DNA from: Paraferrimonas sp. SM1919
GTDB taxonomy: Bacteria; Pseudomonadota; Gammaproteobacteria; Enterobacterales; Shewanellaceae
DNA: 64,000 nt
Direction of reading: 5' to 3'
NCBI RefSeq assembly: GCF_010993985.1
Contig: NZ_WINH01000005.1
Coordinates: 66,721-130,720, forward strand
Below, piece by piece: positions 35,004 through 44,760 of the stretch; position 1 is the first letter of the stretch; the number at the start of each line of letters is the position of its first letter. The position numbers and the translations under genes were made by a program. The notes beneath the pieces were generated by a model. The model did no database searches. It was not told the origin of the DNA and saw nothing but the letters and a program-made list of their open reading frames with translations.

Positions 35004-37162
35004 GCGGATACTCCTTGTGATTGCTGTAGTTTAGCTAGTTTACGGTAGTGATGTAATAATGGTTCGGTATAGCCTGAAGGCTGTTTGTGGGATAGGAAAA
35101 TAAGATCCCTCGAGCAGTTCAGGGCTGGATTATTCAGGTTATTTCTCAGTAGAGAACGGTATTGACTATCATGGCTGTTCTGCTGATCAACCACTTTAGC
35201 CATCTCAACAATGGTGGTTTCAACTTGTTCAGCGGTAACTAAACCATGGGTTAACCAATTATTGATATGACAACTAGATATTCTTAAGGTCGCTCGGTCT
35301 TCCATTAGGCCCACATTATTAATATCTGGAACCTTTGAACAACCTACTCCCTGATCTACCCAGCGCACCACATAACCTAAAATACCTTGTATATTGTTTT
35401 GTAACTCATCGGCAATTTGTTGGCTCGATAAGTTATTGTCCAACAGCGGCAGGCTTAACATGCCTAAAGGATCGGTATTGCAACTAAATTGTTTATGGCC
35501 TGCAAATACATCATGCATTTGATAATGCATGGCATGTAGGGTAGCCGCGGTGGGTGATGGCACCCAGGCGGTGGTAGCGCCGGATTGAGGGTGACTGAGT
35601 TTTTGCGCCATCATCGCCGCCATCTCATCGGGCATAGGCCACATACCTTTACCTATTTGTGCTCTGCCAGAGAAACCCGTTTGTAGACCGATATTGACGT
35701 TATTATTTTCATAGCAGCTATTCCACAGCTGCTTAAGTTCACCTTTTACCGCGTAACTGCCGGCGAAGTGGCTGGTATGGATTTCATCGCCGGTTCTGTC
35801 TAAAAATCCGGTATTGATAAACACCACACGCTCTTTTGCCCGTTCAATACAGTTTTTAAGGTTTAGCGAGGTACGGCGTTCTTCATCCATAATGCCAACT
35901 TTAATGGTGTTAGCTGCCAAGCCAAGCAGCCTTTCTACATCAGCCAACACCGCACAGGTAAATGCCACTTCCTCTGAACCATGCATTTTCGGCTTTACAA
36001 TGTAGATAGAATCAGTGGCAGAATTAATATGTTTACAAACGTTTTGGTTAGTAATACCAATGCTGCCAATAAGGCTGGTGATCACCGCATCAACAATTCC
36101 TTCGGGGGCTTGCTGACCATTTTCTTTGATCACTAAGTCTGTTGTCATTAGGTGACCAACATTACGCACCATCATCAGTGCTCGACCTTTTAAAGTTTGT
36201 TCGTTACCTCTGGTATCTAGGTAGGTTTTATCAGAATTTTGCCTACGGGTAATAATTTCATCACCCTTATTAAAGGTATCGGTAAGGGTGCCTAGGTTTA
36301 ACCCTAACCAGTTTTTGTAGGCGGCAATTTTGTCTTCACTGTCAACACAGGCTACTGAATCCTCAAAATCCATAATGGTTGAGATAGCCGATTCCAGGTT
36401 AATATCGTTGAGGCCCGCCCTATCTGTCTTACCTATATTGCCTTGTTTATCGATGCACATTTCCATGTGCAAACCATTGCGTTTGAAAAACAGGCTAAAA
36501 CCTTGGCCCACTTGCTCTGACTGACCTATAAATTGGCTGGCATCCTTAAGTGCAACCACCTCCCCCCCTTTTAGGGTGGCAAGTAAATGTCGATAATAAA
36601 CCCGATACTCGATCACATCTTTATGGGATCCCTTATAGAGAGGGAAATAGTTATCTAAGAATGCTTTTGCGTAATCAATAACTTGACTACCGCGTTCAGG
36701 GTTATAAGTGCCATCTTTTTGACCTTCAATAACATCTGTTCCATATAAAGCATCAAACAAACTTCCCCAACGGGCGTTAGCCGCATTCAGGGCAAAACGA
36801 GCGTTACTAATGGGGACCACTAATTGTGGGCCGGCAATGCTCGCGAGTTCCGGATCGACATTACTGGTGTTAATCGTGAAATTTTCGCACTCAGGTTCAA
36901 TATAACCAATCTTGGTTAAAAATTGCTGCTGTGCTTCAATTTCAACACTACCACCATTTTTGAAGTATTCATTGATGGCGTGTTGCAATAGGTCTCTTTT
37001 TTGCAGCAGTTCAATATTTCGAGGGCTGTGTTTCTCTACAATCTGTGCAAAACCATCCCAAAATGCGGTTGGATTGAGTTTGGTAAACGGCAATACCTGC
37101 TCATCAATGAATTGCACTAACTGGCTATTAAACTGTAACTGTTTGGTGGCGGCTAAAGTCAT
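35000..37162 (-). CDS. glcB: malate synthase G
   Basis: A 720-residue single-chain enzyme condensing glyoxylate with acetyl-CoA to malate. Length and sequence fit the G isoform rather than the ~530-residue A isoform usually paired with aceA in enterobacteria: ARWGSLFDALYGTDVI near residue 130, VRNVGHLMTTDLV, IGIMDEERRTSLNL-type VGIMDEERRTSLNL and GFLDRTGDEIHTS are isoform-G blocks including active-site residues. Here it forms the first half of a coupled glcB-aceA operon. A 13-base palindrome 69 bases upstream is a likely operator. Confidence 0.96.
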   Translation of the reverse strand: MTLAATKQLQFNSQLVQFIDEQVLPFTKLNPTAFWDGFAQIVEKHSPRNIELLQKRDLLQHAINEYFKNGGSVEIEAQQQFLTKIGYIEPECENFTINTSNVDPELASIAGPQLVVPISNARFALNAANARWGSLFDALYGTDVIEGQKDGTYNPERGSQVIDYAKAFLDNYFPLYKGSHKDVIEYRVYYRHLLATLKGGEVVALKDASQFIGQSEQVGQGFSLFFKRNGLHMEMCIDKQGNIGKTDRAGLNDINLESAISTIMDFEDSVACVDSEDKIAAYKNWLGLNLGTLTDTFNKGDEIITRRQNSDKTYLDTRGNEQTLKGRALMMVRNVGHLMTTDLVIKENGQQAPEGIVDAVITSLIGSIGITNQNVCKHINSATDSIYIVKPKMHGSEEVAFTCAVLADVERLLGLAANTIKVGIMDEERRTSLNLKNCIERAKERVVFINTGFLDRTGDEIHTSHFAGSYAVKGELKQLWNSCYENNNVNIGLQTGFSGRAQIGKGMWPMPDEMAAMMAQKLSHPQSGATTAWVPSPTAATLHAMHYQMHDVFAGHKQFSCNTDPLGMLSLPLLDNNLSSQQIADELQNNIQGILGYVVRWVDQGVGCSKVPDINNVGLMEDRATLRISSCHINNWLTHGLVTAEQVETTIVEMAKVVDQQNSHDSQYRSLLRNNLNNPALNCSRDLIFLSHKQPSGYTEPLLHHYRKLAKLQQSQGVSA

Positions 37163-37230
37163 AGTGTTTCCTTGTTTCTTGCCTATGACTTAACCCTAAT
37201 TAATTTTTCAATAAAATTTCACAAATAAAA

Positions 37231-37243
37231 TTACACAGTGTAA
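37231..37243. promoter_or_regulatory. palindromic operator upstream of glcB-aceA
   Basis: TTACACAGTGTAA is a perfect inverted repeat around a central A, extended outward by AAAA on the left and ATTTT on the right. It lies between glcB and the divergent sulfotransferase gene, in the expected promoter region. It does not match the HexR or FadR consensus as I know them, so the regulator is unknown. Confidence 0.4.
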
Positions 37244-37360
37244 ATTTTACAAAAAAAGCAGTTGTTAAATAACGTAAAAATCGTTCACAAAGCCTATAAA
37301 TCATTTAAAATGTCGCCAAAATTACTAGAAGTTCACCTTTTATGGTGGTTACTTCTTTAT

Positions 37361-37999
37361 ATGAAGAGTTGTAAATATTTGAAAAAAATAATTATTATCG
37401 GGCTACCTCGAACCGGCACCACTAGCGTAAGTATATTTTTACTTGAAGCTGGCCTTAATGTTGCGCATATGGGATTTACTCAAGATTGTTTTTATGCGGC
37501 TGATGCCATAAGCGACGCACCATGCTTTAGTGACTACCAGTCATTACATAAGATCTTCGCTGATGCTAGGTTTGTCTATTTGAATAGAAATATTGAAACT
37601 TGGCTGCCTTCAATTACTATGCTATTGGCTAAAATGCAGCCTCATTTAGCACCAGAAGGCAAGTTTCATCCGATAATGAAGCGTGCTTTTACGAAAGTTT
37701 TTGGTGATCTAAATAACATTGATATAAGTGATCAGTGCTATTTGAAAAATTGCTACCAAAAACATCAACAGCAAGTGTTGAATTATTTTAAAGACCATAA
37801 CAACTTTATCAGTATCGACATAGAGGCCCCCCATGGGGCTCAAAAGCTCAGTCACTTTTTAGGGTTAGATTTTATCAGCGATGGATTTTCGGTATACAAT
37901 CAAGGCTTAAGGGTCGCTGCTTGGGATGAGTATAAACACCCCAACAAAATTAATAGTAATCTTGCTGGAGTCAATAGAAGGAAGTTCTTTAGTTATTGA
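37361..37999 (+). CDS. sulfotransferase-family protein
   Basis: About 212 residues from the ATG at 37361. The N-terminal IIIIGLPRTGTTSVSIFLLE is the P-loop-like 5'-phosphosulfate-binding motif of PAPS sulfotransferases, and FVYLNRNIETWLPS resembles the 3'-phosphate-binding strand (R-D/N-xxxW). The acceptor is unknown. The frame extends upstream to a TTG at 37262 with no ribosome site. It is divergent from glcB and converges with the next gene, which ends nine bases away. Confidence 0.75.
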   Translation: MKSCKYLKKIIIIGLPRTGTTSVSIFLLEAGLNVAHMGFTQDCFYAADAISDAPCFSDYQSLHKIFADARFVYLNRNIETWLPSITMLLAKMQPHLAPEGKFHPIMKRAFTKVFGDLNNIDISDQCYLKNCYQKHQQQVLNYFKDHNNFISIDIEAPHGAQKLSHFLGLDFISDGFSVYNQGLRVAAWDEYKHPNKINSNLAGVNRRKFFSY

Positions 38000-38007
38000 T
38001 TGTGGGG

Positions 38008-38364
38008 TTAGTTTAAAGCCATAACCTTTGATAATTTTTGGTCTCGTAACAAAGTAATCTCGTGCCGAGTTAAACTCGATTTAGGGATGATTTTTGATGT
38101 TTCAACCATCATAAAGAACACTCTTTTATTCATGGTATTCCATGCAAACAACACCCATTCACTTTGATTATAATTTTCAGGTAAAGTGAGATTGTCATTA
38201 GGATTCGGCGATAAACTTGGGCACAAAACAATATTCCCAAGTTGCCCCACTAATTGCCGCTGATTAGGGCCCAATTCAACCATAATATTTAATTGTTTGA
38301 AATGCTCGATGGCGATTTCTGCCAGTTGTCGATTCAATAGCTCTGGCTGAGTTTGCGTTAACAT
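38008..38364 (-). CDS. hypothetical protein, 118 residues
   Basis: A soluble protein with a helical start (LLNRQLAEIAIEHFKQLNIM) and a beta middle (QLVGQLGNIVLCPSL; SEWVLFAWNTMNKRVFFMMVETS). I do not recognise the family. The ATG at 38364 follows GGGGA by five bases and is preferred to the upstream ATG at 38394. It is divergent from the glutathione peroxidase gene with about 100 bases between, where both promoters must lie. Confidence 0.7.
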   Translation of the reverse strand: MLTQTQPELLNRQLAEIAIEHFKQLNIMVELGPNQRQLVGQLGNIVLCPSLSPNPNDNLTLPENYNQSEWVLFAWNTMNKRVFFMMVETSKIIPKSSLTRHEITLLRDQKLSKVMALN

Positions 38365-38465
38365 AAATTCCCCTACTATTATTTGGCTTAACATCTTGTT
38401 ATAACTTAAACTTTAGACAAACTTATGTAAAATGAACAGTGCAACTTTGTTAATAAGGAAGATCC

Positions 38466-38945
38466 ATGAGTGTGTATCACTATTCGGTAAAAGATGCTTC
38501 TGGTAATGATTTACCATTAAATCAATTTGAAGGGAAAGTATTGCTGATTGTTAATACCGCCTCTAAGTGCGGTTTTACTCCACAATACAAAGGTTTAGAA
38601 GCCTTACACAGAAAATATCAGGATAAGGGACTGGTGGTACTTGGCTTTCCTTGTAATCAATTTGGTGAACAAGAACCAGGTGATATGGAAGAAATAACCA
38701 AATTTTGCACACTTAACTACGATGTTAGCTTTCCATTAATGAGTAAAGTGAATGTAAAAGGCGATAATATTGAACCATTATTTCAGTATCTTATTGATAC
38801 CAAAAAAGGCGTCTTCGGTAAAAATATCAAGTGGAATTTCACAAAGTTTATTGTAGATAAAACAGGCAAGCCTATTCAACGTTTTTCACCGACAACATCC
38901 CCTGCTGACTTAGAAGTTCATATATCAGAAGCACTAAGTGCTTAA
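38466..38945 (+). CDS. gpx: glutathione peroxidase family, Cys type
   Basis: A 159-residue thiol peroxidase that reduces hydrogen and lipid peroxides. NTASKCGFTPQYKGLEAL carries the catalytic Cys (Sec in animal enzymes), GFPCNQFGEQEPG the conserved Gln, and IKWNFTKF the Trp-Asn of the tetrad. Bacterial members usually use thioredoxin rather than glutathione. AAGGAAG precedes the ATG. Monocistronic, with a hairpin terminator shared with the convergent yqhA gene. Confidence 0.94.
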   Translation: MSVYHYSVKDASGNDLPLNQFEGKVLLIVNTASKCGFTPQYKGLEALHRKYQDKGLVVLGFPCNQFGEQEPGDMEEITKFCTLNYDVSFPLMSKVNVKGDNIEPLFQYLIDTKKGVFGKNIKWNFTKFIVDKTGKPIQRFSPTTSPADLEVHISEALSA

Positions 38946-38946
38946 T

Positions 38947-38976
38947 AAAAAGGCTGAGTTAGAACTCAGCCTTTTG
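38947..38976. terminator. bidirectional terminator between gpx and yqhA
   Basis: Inverted repeat AAAAGGCTGAGTT / AACTCAGCCTTTT flanked by A-run and T-run. It can serve both convergent genes. Confidence 0.85.
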
Positions 38977-38977
38977 C

Positions 38978-39493
38978 TTATGGTTTATGTGTACTTTTGG
39001 TCATGCTATCTAGATAACCCATTATAAAAGCGGATGCAACAAAGGTAAGGTGCAACAACACATACAAGTAAATCTTTGTCCCATCACCTTCGAAATTACT
39101 TGGGTCCATAAAAATTTTAAGAAGATGGATGGATGATATCGCTACAATTGCCGCAGCCACTTTATTCTTTAAGCTGGTGGCATCCATTTTTCCTAACCAA
39201 GATAGTTTTGCCTCTTCATTATCCACATCTAACTCAGACACAAAATTTTCGTAACCCGAGAACATAACCATCACTAATAGGCCACCGACTAGAGCAATAT
39301 CGATAAGCGAGAGTGTTAGTAGTATTAAATCTGACTCTTTGATATCCCAAATATTGGGAATAGCATGTAGCATTTCTTGGAAGAATTTAACAGCCAACAG
39401 CATAATGGCAATTGATAATCCAAGATAAATCGGCGCTAACAGCCAGCGGGTGGCGTACATAAGTCTTTCTATCGTTCTTTCCATAAAATCCAT
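38978..39493 (-). CDS. yqhA: UPF0114 inner-membrane protein YqhA
   Basis: A 171-residue membrane protein with three to four spans. [20 protein letters not shown] at the start, [20 protein letters not shown] in the middle and the [18 protein letters not shown] block are characteristic of UPF0114/YqhA. The molecular function of the family is not established. The first ATG (39493) is kept; a second three codons on is equally possible. Confidence 0.92.
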   Translation of the reverse strand: MDFMERTIERLMYATRWLLAPIYLGLSIAIMLLAVKFFQEMLHAIPNIWDIKESDLILLTLSLIDIALVGGLLVMVMFSGYENFVSELDVDNEEAKLSWLGKMDATSLKNKVAAAIVAISSIHLLKIFMDPSNFEGDGTKIYLYVLLHLTFVASAFIMGYLDSMTKSTHKP

Positions 39494-39575
39494 AATTAAA
39501 AAATTTTCCTAATTATTAATATTTATCTTCCGATGTCTACTTTAGCAGTCTACTGTCACTTCTGACTGCTGCAAC

Positions 39576-41051
39576 TTAAATCAATTTGATGGCAATTGCT
39601 AAAGATTTTAACTTTTTTGTTTCATTCGCTAAATCCTGGTATAGCAACCTATTATTCTCCTTTACTAAATTTATGGTGATGGTTTTGCTGGAGGTTGCGG
39701 TAACTAGGTCGGCTAAATGTTGTACCTGTTTGCGACCCAAATTAAAAATGACAGCAAGGCGTAAAATGGTCACTAAGGGAACTAAGGTATTATATTGTGT
39801 AGTAGAAAATTGCTTCCAAAGCGCATCATCTATTTTCTTCCTATGGTGGCCTACAAGTTCTGCCAAAAGCATTTGTTGCTCTGCAGAAATACCTGATAAG
39901 TGACTATTTTTTATAATATAAGCGCCATGTTTATGATGGGATTTGGCGCTGATATGTATGCCTATTTCATGCAATAATGATGCTTGCTGTAGTAATAACC
40001 TATGCTCTGCTGTCAAATGCCAACTCTGCTTAACTCTATCAAATATGGCCAGTGCAGTCTGAGTGACTTTAGCACTGTGGCTACGATCAATATGATAAAG
40101 CTTTATCAAGTTCTCAATGGTGTTGGTTTGTACTTCAGGGAAGCCTTCTATGTTAGCCATCTCATACAACACCCCTTCCCTTAAAGCACCTGCAGCATAG
40201 CTAATATTACGCACTCCTAACCTTTGGCTAAATGCAATCAAGATGGCTAATCCTGCGGCTAAAACCTGATTACGATTGGCGTCAACCCCTTCAAAATTCA
40301 ATTTATCACAATGCCCTAGCTCTATGCATTGTTGCTTTAAGTGCTGTAATTGATGCAAACTGATTGGGTGTTCAGTGTTGCCATTGATAATATTAACAAT
40401 GGCTTTAGCGGTACCTGAACTTGCTACCACATTGTGCCAATGCTCATTAAAGTAATGATGAGGTAAATTTTTAAATAAGCGATCTGCGGCATCAATGGCT
40501 TTGGCAAAGCTTTTGGGGGTTAACTTACCGTCATTAAAATACTTTTTAGTAAAACTCACACAGCCACACCGTAAGCTCTGAAGCTGCTGAGGGTGTTTAT
40601 CTTCAGCAACGATTACTTCAGTTGATCCCCCGCCTATATCAAGTGCAATCGCATCGCCATGAATATCTTGACTCACGCATATCCCTTGATATATCAGTCG
40701 GGCCTCTTCTGTACCTGAAAGGATCTCTATTGGGTATGGTATGACTTTCAAAGCCGCCTGCAGGAATTGTTTGCTATTGATCGCGACCCGTAAAGTGTGG
40801 GTTGCCACAATTTTCACATTAGATACATTAAGCTGATTAAAACGAGTATTAAAATCAGCTAAGCAATTAAGTCCACGATTGAATGCCTTATGCTCTAAAT
40901 AATTGTTGTTATTTAAACCTTGCGCCAGTTGTACTGCTTGCTTCTCTTTATGGAGGATCTGCAACTGACCATCCTGCAAACGGGCAATGACTAAATGAAA
41001 GCTATTTGAGCCAATGTCGATGACGACAAACTGTTGTTGCGGGTTTATCAT
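39576..41051 (-). CDS. ppx: exopolyphosphatase (Ppx/GppA family)
   Basis: A 491-residue ASKHA-fold enzyme releasing phosphate from the ends of polyphosphate, or hydrolysing pppGpp in the GppA branch. DIGSNSFHLVIA and ALDIGGGSTEVIVAE are the two phosphate-binding loops, and GTEEARLIYQG is the family block with catalytic Glu. A C-terminal HD-like region (LLHEIGIHIS) follows, as in E. coli Ppx. The gene overlaps the ppk stop by four bases, so it is coupled to ppk; that context favours Ppx over GppA. Confidence 0.93.
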   Translation of the reverse strand: MINPQQQFVVIDIGSNSFHLVIARLQDGQLQILHKEKQAVQLAQGLNNNNYLEHKAFNRGLNCLADFNTRFNQLNVSNVKIVATHTLRVAINSKQFLQAALKVIPYPIEILSGTEEARLIYQGICVSQDIHGDAIALDIGGGSTEVIVAEDKHPQQLQSLRCGCVSFTKKYFNDGKLTPKSFAKAIDAADRLFKNLPHHYFNEHWHNVVASSGTAKAIVNIINGNTEHPISLHQLQHLKQQCIELGHCDKLNFEGVDANRNQVLAAGLAILIAFSQRLGVRNISYAAGALREGVLYEMANIEGFPEVQTNTIENLIKLYHIDRSHSAKVTQTALAIFDRVKQSWHLTAEHRLLLQQASLLHEIGIHISAKSHHKHGAYIIKNSHLSGISAEQQMLLAELVGHHRKKIDDALWKQFSTTQYNTLVPLVTILRLAVIFNLGRKQVQHLADLVTATSSKTITINLVKENNRLLYQDLANETKKLKSLAIAIKLI

Positions 41052-43135
41052 TTTAGCTCAACCTGTTGTACAAGCTGCTGTTGACACTGACTGATGTATT
41101 GATAAGTTTGCCACTGTGCCCTTTGATAGCTTGTTTGCTCTGGAGTATAAACATAAGCGTTATTTTGTTCGGGATTTAATATTCTGGCTTTAAAATCATC
41201 TTGTAACTGTATGGTTAAATAGTCCTTAACTGCTGATTTCAACCTTTGATCCAATATTGGCACCATGACTTCTACCCGATCTTCGATATTGCGAGTCATC
41301 CAGTCTGCCGAGCCTATGAAAATGCGATTATTACCATTAGCATAAAAGTGCATAATTCTTGCATGCTCTAGGTATCGGTCGATAATAGAGATGACTCTGA
41401 TGTTATCACTCAGTCCTTTAACCCCAGGGATTAAACAACATACCCCTCTGATCACTAGGTCAATTTTGACCCCCACCTTAGAAGCATCATACAAACGTTC
41501 AATTAATTGCTTATCTTGTAAGTTGTTGAGTTTTAATTTGATAAAGGCCTTGTTAGAAAATTGCGCAGCCTTTATTTCAGCATCTATTAGTTCAAGCAAT
41601 TTATTTCTTGAGTCGTATGGAGAGACGATGAGGTGATTAAAATTGTCTTTGGTGTAAGGTTTTTTGATTAAGTTAAAGACTTGTTTTACTTCTTCGGCGA
41701 TTTCTTGGTTCACAGTAAATAGGCCGATATCAGTGTAAATTTTAGAGGTACTTTCATTGAAATTGCCCGTCCCTACATAGGCATATTTGACCAACTTGTC
41801 CTGCTCTTTTCTACTTATAAGGCACAATTTTGAATGTATTTTCAGGCTGGGTATTCCATGATGAACTTTCACTCCCGCTTCAGAGAGTTGACGCGACCAT
41901 TCAATATTAGAGTTTTCATCGAATCTGGCCCGCAGCTCAATAATTGCAGTGACCTTTTTCCCATTATTAATAGCATCAATTAATGACTTTATAACAAGGC
42001 TATTGGGGGCGATCCTATATAGGGAAATCTTAATATGAGTAACCTTAGGATCAATGGCAGCTTGTCGTAACCACTCTAAAAAGTAGTCAAATTTTTGATA
42101 CGGGTAATACAGTAATATGTCCTGTTTAAATATGGCATCAAAAACGTTATCCGCTTGTTCAAATTCATAACTTGGTAATGGCTGCCAACTGGGATTGCGC
42201 AACGACTTATGGTTTAAATCCGGGAAATTAAGATAATCCAAAAAGTTATGGTAGCTACCCGTACCTATCAAAAACTCAGTAGAACTGATTTTCATTAATT
42301 CGGTTAAACGATTCAGCATATGCTCTGGCATCTGCTTGTCATAAACCAACCTTACGGGCTGGGCACTTAAACGTTTCTTTAAGCCTTTAGTCATTTTTTC
42401 AAGTTCGGTGCTTTCAATTTCATCGGTGATATCAAAATCTGCGTCTCGGGTCAGTTTCATCGAATAGATATCGATATCATCATAGCTAAAAAAAGGCTCG
42501 AATAACGTCTCTATATTATGCCGAATGATATCATCCAGTAAAATTAGACTGTCACTAGATTGATTGAAATTAGGAAGTTTACAAAATCGTTTAAGCCTTT
42601 CACTGGGCACTTCTAGCAAAGCATATTGCCGCTGAGATTGCCTATACATACAAATAACAAGGTATGTAACATCACTCTTTAATGCTTTAGTCTGATCGAC
42701 GCTTGTTGTTAAAATAATAGGGGATAAAAAGGGCAATATTTCTTGCTTAAAATATGCTTTTAACCAAGTAGATTGTTCAAAAGTAAGTTGTGCTTCATTA
42801 ATAAAGGTTATGCCGTTAGCTGCCAACAATTCAATAAGTTCACCATGAACCCTTTCGAACTGCTGCTGCAGAGCTACGACTTTATTTTGAATTTTTGTCA
42901 TTAAATGACGAGGATGATTGCCATAATCATCGAGTGAGGAAAGCAACATATTACGCCTTACTGCTGCGACCCTCACTCGAAAAAATTCATCCAAATTAGA
43001 TGAGAAAATTCCTAAAAAATGCATCCTTTCAACTAACGGCACGCGAGTATCTTGTGCTTCTTGAAGCACCCTCTCATTAAAAGATAACCATGAAAGCTCT
43101 TTATCGATAAAATGCCGTTCTGAATATTTAAGCAT
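41048..43135 (-). CDS. ppk1: polyphosphate kinase 1
   Basis: A 695-residue membrane-associated enzyme reversibly making polyphosphate from ATP. The N-terminal FIDKELSWLSFNERVL and the phospholipase-D-like core are typical: ALRARFDENSNIEWSRQL, HSKLCLISRK and the autophosphorylated His region, ending with FIGSADWMTRNIEDRVEV. The ATG at 43135 follows GGA by eight bases; the longer frame starts at a TTG. Coupled to ppx, so synthesis and breakdown enzymes share one transcript. Confidence 0.96.
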   Translation of the reverse strand: MLKYSERHFIDKELSWLSFNERVLQEAQDTRVPLVERMHFLGIFSSNLDEFFRVRVAAVRRNMLLSSLDDYGNHPRHLMTKIQNKVVALQQQFERVHGELIELLAANGITFINEAQLTFEQSTWLKAYFKQEILPFLSPIILTTSVDQTKALKSDVTYLVICMYRQSQRQYALLEVPSERLKRFCKLPNFNQSSDSLILLDDIIRHNIETLFEPFFSYDDIDIYSMKLTRDADFDITDEIESTELEKMTKGLKKRLSAQPVRLVYDKQMPEHMLNRLTELMKISSTEFLIGTGSYHNFLDYLNFPDLNHKSLRNPSWQPLPSYEFEQADNVFDAIFKQDILLYYPYQKFDYFLEWLRQAAIDPKVTHIKISLYRIAPNSLVIKSLIDAINNGKKVTAIIELRARFDENSNIEWSRQLSEAGVKVHHGIPSLKIHSKLCLISRKEQDKLVKYAYVGTGNFNESTSKIYTDIGLFTVNQEIAEEVKQVFNLIKKPYTKDNFNHLIVSPYDSRNKLLELIDAEIKAAQFSNKAFIKLKLNNLQDKQLIERLYDASKVGVKIDLVIRGVCCLIPGVKGLSDNIRVISIIDRYLEHARIMHFYANGNNRIFIGSADWMTRNIEDRVEVMVPILDQRLKSAVKDYLTIQLQDDFKARILNPEQNNAYVYTPEQTSYQRAQWQTYQYISQCQQQLVQQVELK

Positions 43136-43187
43136 TCCCAAAGTCCATTAACTTACCTAATTAGCTGAATTATAGTAAAAATATCTT

Positions 43188-44135
43188 TTAGTTAACGACA
43201 TTTCGACGTTGATCTTGGTAAAAAGCCTGAATATTCTCAGCGATCTCATTAACTAATGTTTGTCTCGCTTCGATACTCGCCCAAGCCGTATGCGGCGTAA
43301 CAATTAAGTTAACTGGTGTTGATGTCATAAAGTCATCAGATCTAGGCGGCTCAGTGACTAACACATCGGTCGCAGCGCCAGCAATTAAACCTTGTTGCAA
43401 CGCTGTCACGAGATCTTGTTCATTGATGATCCCTCCCCTAGCGGTGTTAATGATGAAAGCCTGCTTTTTCATTAAACGAAATTCGTTCATGCTAAAAAGA
43501 TTTGCCGTTTCTGGGGTTAAAGGGCAATGTATTGAAATCACATCAGCCTTTTCAATGGCTTCATTGAATGCAATACGGCCCTCCCTTACGGCACTAGTGC
43601 CTTTTCGTTCAGCGATTAATATTTTCATCCCCAGTGCTAACGCAGCTTGCTGTAATTTGGCACTGATTGCACCAGGACCCACAATAGCAAGGGTTTTTCC
43701 CTGTAATTCAAAAATAGGATAATCAAGCATACAAAACATATTGGCTTGAGCCCAACGTCCTTGCTTAACCGCCTGATCGTATTTATGGGCATTAGTCGCT
43801 AGCATCAACATTAAGGTCAGAGCATGTTGAGCCACGGTATTGGAACCATAACCACTGACATTCGCAACCGTTATCCCTAACTCTCTTGCACCAATTAAAT
43901 CAATATTGTTGGTTCCAGTTGCTGCAACACAGATCAACTTAATTTGTGTCTGAGCCAATTGCTGTTTACTAAGTTTGACCTTATTGGTAATCACAATTTC
44001 AGCGTTGCCAATATGCTCAAGTAGTTGCTGCTCATTGGTACTTGGATATTGCTTTAACTCATCGCACTGTTGTTTAATTAACTCGATATCAATGCCATCA
44101 CCCAAGGTGGCATAATCTAAAATGACCGCTTTCAT
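43188..44135 (-). CDS. D-2-hydroxyacid dehydrogenase, NAD-dependent
   Basis: A 315-residue enzyme of the glycerate/hydroxypyruvate reductase type. The NAD loop is AIVGPGAISAKL, with Ser in place of the last Gly of the usual GxGxxG. Catalytic residues are visible as Arg in NTARGGIINE, Glu in VLVTEPPR and His in VTPHTAWAS. The N-terminal substrate domain has ICVAATGTNNIDL. The substrate, probably hydroxypyruvate or a related 2-ketoacid, is inferred from overall likeness to HprA. Confidence 0.9.
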   Translation of the reverse strand: MKAVILDYATLGDGIDIELIKQQCDELKQYPSTNEQQLLEHIGNAEIVITNKVKLSKQQLAQTQIKLICVAATGTNNIDLIGARELGITVANVSGYGSNTVAQHALTLMLMLATNAHKYDQAVKQGRWAQANMFCMLDYPIFELQGKTLAIVGPGAISAKLQQAALALGMKILIAERKGTSAVREGRIAFNEAIEKADVISIHCPLTPETANLFSMNEFRLMKKQAFIINTARGGIINEQDLVTALQQGLIAGAATDVLVTEPPRSDDFMTSTPVNLIVTPHTAWASIEARQTLVNEIAENIQAFYQDQRRNVVN

Positions 44136-44369
44136 TATTTTTCCATTTTTTATTGAGTGTCGGTGGTGATTTTTTTGCTGGTGTTATAACCATAGCAACT
44201 AACAACGTTGCTGATAACAAAGCATTTAGCTGAACGGTTTATGTGGCTGGTCAATTCAACCATGACCCATCTCACAAGTTTACCAAAAAAAATTCTTCTC
44301 TAGGATTCCAAAATCAAAAAGAAAGTCTATTTTTAATTTAGCACTACTATTGTCTAGGAGCACGCAAAC

Positions 44370-44711
44370 ATGACAAGCATACGCCAAGGTCAAAGACGTT
44401 TCTTTGACAACAAAAATTTTGCTAAGGGATTTAGTAAAAGCGGGGATTTTACTTTGACAGAAAGTAAATTGCTGGAACAGTACGGAGACACGTTAAAAGG
44501 CTTACAAGATGGTAAAATGATCCCTGAAAATGAAGACGAAATCCATTTTGTTCAGTCCACACGCAATCCCCAAATCGCAAACTGCAAAATTGAAACGACT
44601 TGGAACAAGTACGTCAAATTAACCAACACCCATAAAACCAGTTATGGATTAAATTCTAACCCTATAATAGACAATGACGATTTTGATGAAGATATTTTGG
44701 ACTTAGACTAA
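44370..44711 (+). CDS. maoP: MaoP/YifE family protein (DUF413)
   Basis: A 113-residue protein similar to E. coli MaoP: RRFFDNKNFAKGFSKSGDFT and LTESKLLEQYG match its first half, then WNKYVK. In E. coli MaoP works with the maoS site to organise the Ori macrodomain. Whether that holds here is not shown. The Asp/Glu-rich tail is typical. TAGGAG precedes the ATG, and a strong terminator follows. Confidence 0.88.
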   Translation: MTSIRQGQRRFFDNKNFAKGFSKSGDFTLTESKLLEQYGDTLKGLQDGKMIPENEDEIHFVQSTRNPQIANCKIETTWNKYVKLTNTHKTSYGLNSNPIIDNDDFDEDILDLD

Positions 44712-44717
44712 TTTTTA

Positions 44718-44751
44718 TTAGCAGCCAAGTTATCCAAACTTGGCTGCTAAT
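44718..44751. terminator. terminator between maoP and fadJ
   Basis: Perfect inverted repeat TTAGCAGCCAAGT / ACTTGGCTGCTAA-type (TTAGCAGCCAAGTT...AACTTGGCTGCTAA) between two convergent genes. The flanking T- and A-rich bases suit both directions. Confidence 0.8.
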
Positions 44752-44760
44752 ATACACTAC

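Noticed and set aside
37231..37243. HexR box
   Set aside because: The half-sites and spacing differ from the TGTAAT...ATTACA form I know for HexR.
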